Both the position numbers and the translations under genes were made by a program. The notes below the pieces were generated by a model. It saw only the letters and a program-made list of their open reading frames with translations. It was not told the DNA's origin and made no database searches. Below are positions 25,501 through 33,881 of a stretch of 64,000 nt of DNA, one piece after another; position 1 is the first letter of the stretch, and every line of letters starts with the position of its first letter. The stretch comes from Nostoc sp. XA010 (GTDB taxonomy: Bacteria; Cyanobacteriota; Cyanobacteriia; Cyanobacteriales; Nostocaceae), in assembly GCF_020829625.1 (NCBI RefSeq), contig NZ_JAIVFX010000001.1:124001-188000 (forward strand). Reading direction: 5' to 3'.

Positions 25501-25585
25501 TTAATTAGTCATTGGTCATTAATCATTAGTCATTAGTCATTAGCCAAGGACAAAGGACAAATGACAAATGACAAACAAGATGAGT
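25501..25585. repeat. Heptamer tandem repeats (TCATTAG and ACAAATG types)
   Basis: Several imperfect TCATTAG copies are followed by GGACAAA/TGACAAA copies. STRR arrays of this type mark intergenic DNA of heterocyst-forming cyanobacteria. A HIP1-containing stretch follows before malQ. Confidence 0.75.
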
Positions 25586-25712
25586 TTACTTGATTTACCG
25601 TGCAAATACTGTTCCGTGATAAATTCGATGCGATTGGCTTTGCCACTGCCCCTTGGGCGATCGCATAGCGTGTCCATCAGATAATTGCTCCCTCTCATAA
25701 TTCAGGTTAAAT

Positions 25713-27221
25713 ATGCCCTTTCCTAGATCCAGTGGTATTTTGCTGCATCCTACCTCCTTTCCCAGCCGATTTGGCGTTGGAGATTTAGGCTTAGAAGCCT
25801 ATCGCTTCATCGATTTTCTTAAAGATACTCATCAACAATATTGGCAAGTTTTACCTTTGGGACCCACTGGATACGGTAATTCCCCCTATATGTGCTACTC
25901 GGCAATGGCGGGAAATCCTCTGCTAGTTAGCCCAGAAAAACTGCGAGATGAGGGTTTGCTCACTGAAGAAGACTTTGCTAATTTACCAGGATTTCCGGTA
26001 GAAAAGGTAGACTTCGACCAGGTTGTGCCGATTAAGATTGGGCTACTCAAAAAAGCCTGTGAAAACTTTAAAGTGAATGCTACGGACATCCAAAAAAACG
26101 AGTTTGCAGGTTTTTGTGACAGTAAAGCCTATTGGCTAGATAATTATGCCTTATTTATGGCGCTGAAAGATGCCCACGAAAATGCAAGCTGGCACACATG
26201 GGAGCCAGAATTTGTCAAGCGCGATCCACAAGCATTAGAGCAAGTACAGCATCGACTCAATGGGGAGATTTTTTATTACAAGTTCGTCCAATTTGAGTTT
26301 TTCCGGCAGTGGTCAGACCTGAAAAGCTACGCCAACATGCGCGGTATTGACATTATCGGCGATATCCCCATCTACGTATCTCATGATAGTGCCGACGTGT
26401 GGGCACATCCCGACATCTTTTGCTTAGACGAAGAGACAGGAGTTGCCGCCCAAATGGCAGGAGTCCCACCAGATTACTTTAGCGCCACCGGTCAATTGTG
26501 GGGCAACCCGGTTTATAACTGGGAGGAATTACAAAAACAAGACTTTAAATGGTGGGTACAGCGCTTTGAGGCAATGCTGGATTATGTAGACATAATTCGC
26601 ATTGACCACTTCCGGGGCTTTGAGGCTTATTGGTCAGTAGCCAAAGGCGAAGAAACTGCCATGAATGGCAAATGGGTGGAAGCGCCTGGAGATGCTTTTT
26701 TTGAAGCGATTAGGCAGAAGTTGGGCAAGCTACCCGTCTTGGCGGAAGATTTGGGAGTAATTACACCAGAAGTAGAAGCACTACGAGACAAGTATGAATT
26801 TCCTGGGATGAAGGTTTTACAGTTTGCCTTTGGTTCTGATCCCGGTAATCCATTCTTACCATTCAATTACCCGCGAAATGCTGTAGTTTATACGGGCACT
26901 CACGATAACGACACAACTGTAGGCTGGTTCAATTCAGCCAGCGACTACGAAAAGCAAAACCTGTTGCTTTATTTAGGTTGTGTTAGTCCTGAAGGCATCC
27001 ACTGGGATTTAATTCGCCTAGCTTTGAGTTCCATAGCTAACCAAGCGATTATTCCCTTGCAAGATATTTTGGGTTTAGGAAACGAAGCGCGGATGAATTT
27101 TCCTAGTACTGCTGAGGGTAACTGGGGGTGGCGCTATCAAGCAGAAGCGTTGAGAGATGAATTACGCGATCGCTTGAAAGTTCTTACCAGACTCAATGGA
27201 CGCGCCCCGGAAGGGCAATAA
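25713..27221 (+). CDS. malQ: 4-alpha-glucanotransferase (amylomaltase)
   Basis: A 502-residue GH77 enzyme. Seen: PRSSGILLHPTSFPSRFGVGDLG at the N-terminus, GDIPIYVSHDSADVWAHPD, the nucleophile region IIRIDHFRGFEAYW, the acid/base LAEDLGVITPEV and YTGTHDNDTT with the third catalytic Asp. It transfers alpha-1,4-glucan segments during glycogen/maltodextrin turnover in the cytoplasm. The length matches the family. Monocistronic; a G/A-rich low-complexity stretch follows its stop. Confidence 0.96.
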   Translation: MPFPRSSGILLHPTSFPSRFGVGDLGLEAYRFIDFLKDTHQQYWQVLPLGPTGYGNSPYMCYSAMAGNPLLVSPEKLRDEGLLTEEDFANLPGFPVEKVDFDQVVPIKIGLLKKACENFKVNATDIQKNEFAGFCDSKAYWLDNYALFMALKDAHENASWHTWEPEFVKRDPQALEQVQHRLNGEIFYYKFVQFEFFRQWSDLKSYANMRGIDIIGDIPIYVSHDSADVWAHPDIFCLDEETGVAAQMAGVPPDYFSATGQLWGNPVYNWEELQKQDFKWWVQRFEAMLDYVDIIRIDHFRGFEAYWSVAKGEETAMNGKWVEAPGDAFFEAIRQKLGKLPVLAEDLGVITPEVEALRDKYEFPGMKVLQFAFGSDPGNPFLPFNYPRNAVVYTGTHDNDTTVGWFNSASDYEKQNLLLYLGCVSPEGIHWDLIRLALSSIANQAIIPLQDILGLGNEARMNFPSTAEGNWGWRYQAEALRDELRDRLKVLTRLNGRAPEGQ

Positions 27222-27223
27222 GG

Positions 27224-27300
27224 CAGGGCGGCAGGGGGAGATGAGGAAGCAGGGGGAGCAGGGGAAGAAAAAATAACCAATGCCCCATGCCCATGCCCCA
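27224..27300. repeat. Low-complexity GGCAGGG / CCCATGC repeats
   Basis: G-rich GGCAGGG/GAGCAGGGG units are followed by CCATGCCCATGCCCCAT units. The same kind of sequence recurs at 40970-41000, 43340-43375, 47970-48030 and 53300-53355. Confidence 0.6.
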
Positions 27301-27304
27301 TATT

Positions 27305-28123
27305 TCAAAACTTAGGTTTTGCAGCAATTCTAACTTCTTCCTCTTTCCCCGGTTCTCCCATTTCCTTGGCTTTTTCTTGATTGACGCTCATTAACACGCC
27401 ACCAGCATTATCAGTTTTCACTGTGAGTTGCTCTTGGGCTTTCCAAATCCGGTGACTTCCCTCTGGGAGAGTACCCTCAAACTCGGTTTTGCCATCGGCT
27501 ACTACGCGAATCCAAGATGACGCTTTCAAAGTGACACCAATCTGTACAGCTTTTCCCTGTTGGACGGCGCTAAGGGTATCGTTAAGTGATTGAACCTCCA
27601 CTGATTCTTTTACTTGGGCTATTGCTGGTTTAACAATAGACTTTTGTTTTGGAGATGGCTGATTTTGATTATTAGTTGTACTTGCTTGTAATACTGCGTT
27701 ATTTAATAACTGAGATAAGCCATTTACAGAGCATACAATTAGCAATATGTAAAGAAAGTAAAGATGAATTGGACGTAGTTGATTAAGGGGTGAATTATTC
27801 TTTATACCTTGAGGGTTCACTTGTGCAGAACTAATCGGAAAAGTGCCAGAAAATTCTACTCCATTCAAACCTAGTGCATCGGCGAATTGCCTGATTAAAC
27901 CCTGTATATAGACTGGTTCTGGCAGATCGTTTAAATTACCTTCTTCGATCGCCTGCAATAATCGCTGGGGAATCCTAGTTAATGCAACCATTTGCTCTAG
28001 AGATAATCCCTGTTCTTGACGCAATGCCCAAAGTTGAGCGCCCATTTCTGCCAATTTTTCGGCTCGTTGTTGCTCTAATGAAATTGATGGCTGGTTATTA
28101 TTCTTCTTTGTTAGCCATTTCAT
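27305..28123 (-). CDS. RodZ-like HTH/DUF4115 membrane protein
   Basis: I use ATG 28123 with AAGGAG 11 bp upstream (a GTG at 28135 is possible). Residues ~25-90 form the HTH_25 domain typical of RodZ (AQLWALRQEQGLSLEQMVAL, PEPVYIQGLIRQFADALGL). Residues about 120-145 are one membrane helix, and the C-terminal part (LKASSWIRVVADGKTEFEGT, LPEGSHRIWKAQEQLTVKTD) is the DUF4115 domain. RodZ links MreB to the cell-wall elongasome. The gene overlaps the end of the pseudouridine synthase gene by 26 bp, so the two are translated together. Confidence 0.82.
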   Translation of the reverse strand: MKWLTKKNNNQPSISLEQQRAEKLAEMGAQLWALRQEQGLSLEQMVALTRIPQRLLQAIEEGNLNDLPEPVYIQGLIRQFADALGLNGVEFSGTFPISSAQVNPQGIKNNSPLNQLRPIHLYFLYILLIVCSVNGLSQLLNNAVLQASTTNNQNQPSPKQKSIVKPAIAQVKESVEVQSLNDTLSAVQQGKAVQIGVTLKASSWIRVVADGKTEFEGTLPEGSHRIWKAQEQLTVKTDNAGGVLMSVNQEKAKEMGEPGKEEEVRIAAKPKF

Positions 28124-28910
28124 GCCTACTGACACTCCTTAACTCCACAGAATCTTTTTTAGGTTGTGTTATTTGATCTTGCAAAAAGTGAATCTCATGA
28201 TCTTTGAGGGAACGATATTTACCCTCTTCCAAAAAAGGTTCTTTTGGAGTTTGTAATTGAATTGGGCCTATAGCAGTCCGATGCAGCTTGATTACTGGGT
28301 ATCCTAACTGTTGAGCTATCCGGCGAATTTGGCGATTTCTTCCCTCCTGCAACACTATTTCTAAAAAGCTTTGCTCGCCACGATGTTCTATTAGCTGTAC
28401 CTTAGCGGGCCTGGTTTTTCTACCCTCCAACATCACACCCTGACGCCACATTTTCAGTACTGTTTCTGGAGGATGTCCTTCTACCAAAACACGATATGTC
28501 TTGGAAATGCTGTGGCGGGGATGGGTTAGTCCAAATGTCAGATTTCCGTCATTGGTCAGGATTAATGCTCCTGTAGAATCTGCATCTAAACGCCCAACTG
28601 GGTGAATACCTGTACCCTCCCGTAATTCTTTCGGTAGTAGATCCAGGACTGTTGGTCTGCGGTGAGGGTCGTAGCAAGTCGAAACCACACCCCTTGGTTT
28701 GTGCAGCAATAAATATATTAAAGCCGGACGCTGCTTTTTAGATACAGGCTTACCATCAATTGCGATCGCATCTTTTTCGGGATCAATTTTTTGACCTAAA
28801 TGTGCCAATACCCCATTTATCCGCACCCGTGAGTGCCTAATCATTTCTTCGGCTTCACGACGTGAGGCGATACCCCATTGAGCGAGAATTTTTTGTAACC
28901 GTGCCTCCAT
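28098..28910 (-). CDS. RsuA/RluB-type rRNA pseudouridine synthase
   Basis: ATG at 28910 is chosen (the upstream TTG lacks support). The N-terminal S4 domain (RLQKILAQWGIASRREAEEMI) is followed by the catalytic motif GRLDADSTGALILTNDG with the essential Asp, then KTYRVLVEG and EGRNRQIRRIAQQLGYPVIKLHR. It converts uridine to pseudouridine in rRNA (23S RluB or 16S RsuA type; not separable here). Overlap with rodZ-like gene indicates an operon. Confidence 0.92.
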   Translation of the reverse strand: MEARLQKILAQWGIASRREAEEMIRHSRVRINGVLAHLGQKIDPEKDAIAIDGKPVSKKQRPALIYLLLHKPRGVVSTCYDPHRRPTVLDLLPKELREGTGIHPVGRLDADSTGALILTNDGNLTFGLTHPRHSISKTYRVLVEGHPPETVLKMWRQGVMLEGRKTRPAKVQLIEHRGEQSFLEIVLQEGRNRQIRRIAQQLGYPVIKLHRTAIGPIQLQTPKEPFLEEGKYRSLKDHEIHFLQDQITQPKKDSVELRSVSRHEMANKEE

Positions 28911-29043
28911 GTGGAATTGCTTATTTACTGTTAACAATTAAATGATATTTGCATTTTGTAGCTAGTAGACATAAATGTTACATTTAAGACTTATTTAATT
29001 TCTGTTCGATTGTTAAGCAAATATTCATAAACAGATTCCTTAG

Positions 29044-29757
29044 ATGCCAGAGCAAAATTTCAACACAACAAATGCTAATAAAATACGCATAATTACGCAG
29101 GTACTCACAACAGCACTAAAGCTCTGGTTGAGAGCGCAAGTGAGCCAAATATCGGACTTAGAAGTGGAGATTAAAGCGAGCGATCGCCAAATTCTCTCTG
29201 GACGTATCCCGTCAGTATCTATTTTTGCTACTGATGCAATTTATCAAGGTCTCCTAATTACACAAATTCAATTAATAGCAGAAAATATTCGGATAAATAT
29301 TGGCTCGGTACTCAAGGGAAAACCGCTAAGACTGTTAGAAACAGTATCAGTGGTTGGCGATTTGATCGTAGACGAGAAGGATCTTAATACTTCTCTCTCA
29401 TCTGACTTATTATCTAATGCTTTGAGCGATTTGCTGGTTAAAGTTTTACCAACACATTGCCCAAAGTCACAACCAATAAATTGGCAAAAAATTATCCTTG
29501 ATAACAACCAAATTATACTGCGAGGTCTGAGAGTAACCAATAGTGAAACAATTCCTCTGGAGATTTGTCTAAGCTCACAGTTACTCAGTGGGCATGAGTT
29601 GCAACTGGCACACATAAAAATCAAGCCCGACCAGGGGGAGATATTAGAGGCCAATCATGAGTACAATTTGGATCTTGGCTCAGATGTCGATATCCAAGAA
29701 CTAACGCTGATCCCAGGCAAGCTAGTGTGTCGTGGGCGGATTAACGTTAACCCTTGA
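29044..29757 (+). CDS. DUF2993 (LmeA-like) protein
   Basis: A 237-residue protein with the layout of cyanobacterial DUF2993 proteins: TTALKLWLRAQVSQISDLEVEI, then ATDAIYQGLLITQIQLIAENIRIN and a C-terminal beta-rich part ending LIPGKLVCRGRINVNP. In mycobacteria an LmeA family member binds phospholipids in the periplasm; the cyanobacterial role is not known, and no clear signal peptide is visible here. Divergent from the pseudouridine synthase gene; single gene. Confidence 0.8.
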   Translation: MPEQNFNTTNANKIRIITQVLTTALKLWLRAQVSQISDLEVEIKASDRQILSGRIPSVSIFATDAIYQGLLITQIQLIAENIRINIGSVLKGKPLRLLETVSVVGDLIVDEKDLNTSLSSDLLSNALSDLLVKVLPTHCPKSQPINWQKIILDNNQIILRGLRVTNSETIPLEICLSSQLLSGHELQLAHIKIKPDQGEILEANHEYNLDLGSDVDIQELTLIPGKLVCRGRINVNP

Positions 29758-29832
29758 TGATAAGAAATTAAAAAATGCTAATACATTATTTTAAATGATA
29801 TAGCGGCTCTCAGGGGATGAGAGAGCAATAGG

Positions 29833-29947
29833 ACAATCCCCCGCTTCGTTGCGATCGCGCCTTGGAATAGAATTCCAGTTATTCGATTGAAGGGAGGATA
29901 AACACAATCCCGCGCTTCGTTGCGATCGCGCTTCGGAATAGAATTCC
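29833..29947. repeat. Two 44-bp direct repeats containing HIP1
   Basis: 29833-29876 and 29904-29947 carry the same 44-bp unit (CGCTTCGTTGCGATCGCG core, ending GGAATAGAATTCC) with few differences, 27 bp apart. They stand between the DUF2993 gene and the TnpB remnant. Palindromes GTCCTCTTCAGAGGAC and GTCCACTTAAGTGGAC follow at about 29965-30010. Confidence 0.85.
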
Positions 29948-29964
29948 TCTTGCTTATACCTTAA

Positions 29965-30711
29965 GTCCTCTTCAGAGGACTAAACAAGAATTTCAGTCCA
30001 CTTAAGTGGACAAAAGCATCTAAGGAGAAAAGAAGGAAGCGCCAACCGAATAGAAAAAAGAAAATACTTGCTTCTAGAAGATGGAAAAAAGCTGCTGTCA
30101 AAGTTAGCAAACTAAAACGCAAAGTTGCTAACCAGAGGCAGAATTGGGTTCATCAAGTCGCTGCAAAAATAACCAGCAGTAGCAGCATGGTAGCGACTGA
30201 AACTCTAGTTGTAAAGAACATGACCCGAAAAGCTAAAAAGGGCAAACGCAAAAAACAAAAGGCTGGACTAAATAAGTCGATACTTGATGTCGGATTTGGA
30301 ATGCTACGCAGTACTATCAAATACAAAATAGAACAGATTGGTGGTCTATTCGTAGAAGTTCCAACACCTCAGGTAAAACCTTCTCAAACCTGCCCTAAAT
30401 GTGGACACCAACACAAGAAAACACTCAATATTCGAGTACATGAGTGCTGTGTTTGTAGCTATCGTCAGGATAGAGATATCGCTGCTGCCGAAGTAATGCT
30501 TTATTGGGCGAAAGGCACTCTACCGGGGTTAGGAACTAGCCCCGCAGACGCAGAGCCATCTAGCTCTACTTCATGCACCAAGGCGCGTAAGCAAGCTGGA
30601 AGTATGAAGCAACTAGGGGCGTTGAAGCGTCAAAAATCTGTGGAAGTCTTCGCTAAAAACGAACTGAGGGATGTAGAAACCCACAGTTCAGGCGAAGCCA
30701 ACTGTGGGTAG
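29965..30711 (+). pseudogene. TnpB (IS200/IS605-type OrfB), N-terminally deleted
   Basis: The frame is open from 29965, but recognisable TnpB sequence starts with about SKEKRRKRQPNRKKK and lacks the first ~200 residues including the RuvC-I Asp. Present are the RuvC-II region (MVATETLVVKNM, Glu in place), KSILDVGFGML, the zinc ribbon CPKCGHQ...CCVCSY and the RuvC-III Asp (DRDIAAAEVML). The only ATG is at 30187, in mid-domain. TnpB is an RNA-guided nuclease of IS605-type elements; no tnpA is present. The usual hairpin stands at the right end. A decayed, probably inactive element. Confidence 0.85.
30679..30709. repeat. Right-end hairpin of the IS605-type remnant
   Basis: ACCCACAGTT and AACTGTGGGT (10 bp, perfect) enclose the loop CAGGCGAAGCC and overlap the tnpB stop region, as expected for an IS200/IS605-type right end. 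It is also the place where a guide RNA (omega RNA) would be made in an active element. Confidence 0.7.
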
Positions 30712-30732
30712 TTCATCTGTTACTGAAAACCG

Positions 30733-31614
30733 CTACAGTAACGGCAACAGTAGTGTCACAAAATAATATACCAACGGAGCAGTGAAAATATAACTATCAG
30801 TACGGTCTAAAATACCACCATGTCCAGGGATTAACTGCCCAGAATCTTTGACTCCAGCATCGCGCTTGAGCATAGACTCCGTAAGATCCCCTAAAAGACT
30901 AGCAATGCCAATCAGTAAACCCAATGCTAAACCAGTGAAGGGGGATCTGGGCAAGTGCAGATAATAGGCTCCTGCTATGGCTACAGCAACACTTGAAGTA
31001 ATGCCAAAAACAGCACCTTCTACAGTTTTTTTCGGACTAATATCAGACAGACGGGTTTTCCCAAAAAATTTGCCAATAGTGTAAGCGCCGATATCGGCTG
31101 CCCAAATACACAAAAAAGTCAGCAGTGTTGCTGTAAAACCTTGTGGTAAAAAAGCAGAATTTGCCTTTTCCCATAAATCTGTCCAGGTTGTGGGCCAATA
31201 ACCTCCAAAAGGAAGATTGCTAAAAGCAGCAGTATCAATTGCTCGTAATCGCACCCAGTAACTCGGCAAATAACCTACGTAAAATAGCCCCATAATAGAA
31301 GCGGAAACATCAGCGATCGTGGCAAATTTGGGCTGAAACAGTAGGTAAAAACAAATAAGTGTGCCAGCTATGGGCATCACAGCGTCAGCTAAACTGCCAT
31401 CAAGGGTACAAATTACCAGCAGAACTTGGCTGACAGCCATAGTGGTTTTAGCAGCGGGAGCGATGCCTCTGGCTCGTACTAAATTAAAATATTCCTGTTG
31501 ACCCAAAAAAATGATAACTGCAAAGATGATGGTAAAGTACCAACCCCCCAAAAGGGTTGCAGAAAGAGCAAGAGCGATCGCAACAATTCCACTAATAATC
31601 CGAGACCAAGGCAT
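30733..31614 (-). CDS. cdsA: Phosphatidate cytidylyltransferase
   Basis: A 293-residue membrane protein with about 7-8 hydrophobic segments and the CdsA signature near the C-terminus: LTESMLKRDAGVKDSGQLIPG followed by HGGILDRTDS. It makes CDP-diacylglycerol from CTP and phosphatidate, the branch point for PG (and hence thylakoid lipid) synthesis. It starts 15 bp after the cbiT stop on the same strand, so the two are probably co-transcribed. The TnpB remnant is just beyond its 3' end. Confidence 0.95.
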   Translation of the reverse strand: MPWSRIISGIVAIALALSATLLGGWYFTIIFAVIIFLGQQEYFNLVRARGIAPAAKTTMAVSQVLLVICTLDGSLADAVMPIAGTLICFYLLFQPKFATIADVSASIMGLFYVGYLPSYWVRLRAIDTAAFSNLPFGGYWPTTWTDLWEKANSAFLPQGFTATLLTFLCIWAADIGAYTIGKFFGKTRLSDISPKKTVEGAVFGITSSVAVAIAGAYYLHLPRSPFTGLALGLLIGIASLLGDLTESMLKRDAGVKDSGQLIPGHGGILDRTDSYIFTAPLVYYFVTLLLPLL

Positions 31615-31629
31615 AGAAGTATTTTGGAT

Positions 31630-32232
31630 TTAGTCTAGTTTCTCACCACTGAGGATAAAAATGGGATCAACGGCGGTAAAGGTTTGAGAAAAGCCACGCG
31701 TCTCTAAGCGGTTAACGGCAGACTGGACGACTTCGATATTTCTAGCCCTTAACAGAGAAAAGCTCTGAGAAATAGCATACAGACTTTCTAGATTAGCAGC
31801 TGTAGCTACAACCCGACCGGATGGGGGCAAATAATCCCATGCTGTTTGCAGAATCTCTTGAATGGGCCGTCCTCCCTCGATACAAACGCGGTGAGGTGTA
31901 ACTTTAAGATCGTGTAAACACTCTGGGGCGCTACCTTCAATTACTTCGACGTTTTTCACATCAAAGCGATCGCAGTTACGCTTGATCAGATTAGCTACTT
32001 CTTCATCCCTTTCTATAGCGATAATCTTTCCACCTGGACACAACAGCCCCACCTCTACCGGAATTGTACCCGTGCCTGCGCCAATGTCCCACAACACAGA
32101 ATCTGATTTTAGTCGCAGTTGGGCAATTAACAGCAGTCGGACTTCTCGCTGACTCAGGGGAATTCCTGGCAAATTTTCAAACAATTCATCGGGAATACCA
32201 GGGGTAATATAAGGCCAAAGTTGGGAGGGCAT
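31630..32232 (-). CDS. cbiT: Cobalt-precorrin-6B (precorrin-8W) C15-methyltransferase CbiT
   Basis: ATG 32232 gives a 200-residue protein starting MPSQLWPYITPGIPDELFE; TTG 32244 is also possible. The SAM-binding motif is LWDIGAGTGTIPVEVGLLCP, followed by IAIERDEEVANLIKRN and the CbiT segment CIEGGRPIQEILQTAWDYL. It methylates C15 and decarboxylates the acetate side chain in corrin synthesis. No other cobalamin gene is in the window. It precedes cdsA. Confidence 0.92.
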   Translation of the reverse strand: MPSQLWPYITPGIPDELFENLPGIPLSQREVRLLLIAQLRLKSDSVLWDIGAGTGTIPVEVGLLCPGGKIIAIERDEEVANLIKRNCDRFDVKNVEVIEGSAPECLHDLKVTPHRVCIEGGRPIQEILQTAWDYLPPSGRVVATAANLESLYAISQSFSLLRARNIEVVQSAVNRLETRGFSQTFTAVDPIFILSGEKLD

Positions 32233-32326
32233 AAAATTACGCAATTATACTAAAGATATGGATTTGCCAAATTGAAAAGCTATAAGCTCTAAAAACTTTT
32301 CAACCGTAGCATTAGAAGAAACCATA

Positions 32327-33739
32327 ATGATTGGCGAAATATTAGGCGATCGCTACGAAGTTCAGCAGCTACTAGGAAAAAAAGCAGGGCGGCGGACTTT
32401 GCTAGCTCGTGATTTGCAAACTCAGGAATTAGTTGTCATTAAGTTACTCTCTTTTGGCGATGACTTTGAATGGGATTCACTCAAGCTGTTTGAGCGGGAA
32501 GCTGAAACTTTAAAATCTTTGTCACATCCCTTAATTCCTCAGTATTTAAACTATTTTGAGGTAAATTTACTAACCATCAAAGGATTTGCGCTCGTACAAA
32601 CTTATATCCCAGCAAAAACTTTAGAGCAATATTTACAAAGTGGGCGAACTTTTACAGAAGCTGAAGTCAAACAGATAGCCAAAGCGCTTTTAGAGATTCT
32701 TATTTACCTACATGAGTTACATCCGCCTGTAATTCACCGTGATATTAAGCCTAGCAATATTTTATTAGGGGAGCGTTCTGGTAATAGTGTTGGTCAAGTT
32801 TATTTGGTAGATTTTGGCTCAGTACAGACTGTCCTCGCTACAGAAAGCGGGACAAGAACTGTGGTAGGAACTTATGGCTATATGCCACCAGAGCAATTTG
32901 GCGGACGTACTGTTGCAGCATCTGACCTTTATAGTTTAGGCGCAACCTTAATTTATTTAATGACGGGTAATCACCCAGCCGATTTACCGCAAAAGGATTT
33001 TCGCATTCAGTTTGAACAAGCGGCTAATGTCAGTCCCAGCTTTAGTAATTGGCTAAAGTGGATGATTGAACCCAGTTTAGAAGGGCGTTTTAGTTCTGCG
33101 GCTGGTGCGATAGTAGCCTTAGATAAACCACAAGCGACTAATTTACCTGCTTTAGTTGTTCGTAAACCAGACGGGAGTAAGATTCAACTAACCAAAAATT
33201 GGGATTCTCTAGAAATTATCATTCCACCATCTGGTTTCCATCCATCAATAGTATTCACAGGTTTATTTGCGATCGCCTGGAATTCATTTATCCTGTTTTG
33301 GACAATTGGCGCTCTCTCGGCCCCTTTTCCTGCCAACATTCCCTTTGCCTTGTTCTCACTTCCTTTTTGGGCTGCTGGCTGTTCTATGGTGTATAAATTT
33401 ATCTTTAATTTGTTTGGACGCATCTGCTTACGCCTGAATGCAGAACAAATTACCCTAACCTGGGAGTTGTTTAGTTGGAAGTTTGAGCGTCCCCGGCCAT
33501 CCTCAAGGCAAAGTGTTAATAAGTTGGTTTACATTCCAAAACACTTTACTAAAGGCTCTCAAGACACTAGAGTTGCCGTTCCAGCACAATTATATATTTG
33601 CTCAGGATTACAAAAATATCAGATTAGTGGAAACGATGTAGGTATTAAATCCGAAGTAGAACTTGAATGGTTAGCTCATGAATTAAGTGAGTGGCTAGGT
33701 TTGCCAATTACTAATCCAATGGGGAGTGAGTTAAGCTAA
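32327..33739 (+). CDS. Serine/threonine protein kinase with C-terminal membrane domain
   Basis: Residues ~8-265 form a eukaryotic-like kinase: RYEVQQLLGKKAGRRTLLAR (Gly loop less canonical), VVIKLL (catalytic Lys), HRDIKPSNILL (catalytic loop), VDFGSVQ in place of DFG, and a PPEQFGG (APE-like) segment. Two hydrophobic segments follow at ~320-370 (ILFWTIGALSAPFPANIPFA, LPFWAAGCSMVYKF), then a soluble C-terminal part that is beta-rich. The family is large in Nostoc; targets are unknown. A strong terminator follows the stop. Single gene, divergent from cbiT. Confidence 0.9.
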   Translation: MIGEILGDRYEVQQLLGKKAGRRTLLARDLQTQELVVIKLLSFGDDFEWDSLKLFEREAETLKSLSHPLIPQYLNYFEVNLLTIKGFALVQTYIPAKTLEQYLQSGRTFTEAEVKQIAKALLEILIYLHELHPPVIHRDIKPSNILLGERSGNSVGQVYLVDFGSVQTVLATESGTRTVVGTYGYMPPEQFGGRTVAASDLYSLGATLIYLMTGNHPADLPQKDFRIQFEQAANVSPSFSNWLKWMIEPSLEGRFSSAAGAIVALDKPQATNLPALVVRKPDGSKIQLTKNWDSLEIIIPPSGFHPSIVFTGLFAIAWNSFILFWTIGALSAPFPANIPFALFSLPFWAAGCSMVYKFIFNLFGRICLRLNAEQITLTWELFSWKFERPRPSSRQSVNKLVYIPKHFTKGSQDTRVAVPAQLYICSGLQKYQISGNDVGIKSEVELEWLAHELSEWLGLPITNPMGSELS

Positions 33740-33761
33740 TCATTTAATTTAATTCTTAATT

Positions 33762-33800
33762 AAAAAGTCTGAGCGTTGGTTTTCGGCGCTCAGACTTTTT
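33762..33800 (+). terminator. Intrinsic terminator of the kinase gene
   Basis: AAAAAGTCTGAGCG pairs perfectly with CGCTCAGACTTTTT (14 bp) over an 11-nt loop, ending in a T-run. It can also serve the convergent alcohol dehydrogenase gene because of the A-run on the left. Confidence 0.88.
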
Positions 33801-33881
33801 TGATTCGTTTTTCTTACACCCTAAACAAAGGCAAAGAATTCAGAACTTTCTATCAAAAGCGACAATGGCATTTTTTTACTG

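Noticed and set aside
29833..29947. CRISPR-like direct repeats
   Set aside because: Only two units with a HIP1 core and no further copies or cas genes nearby.
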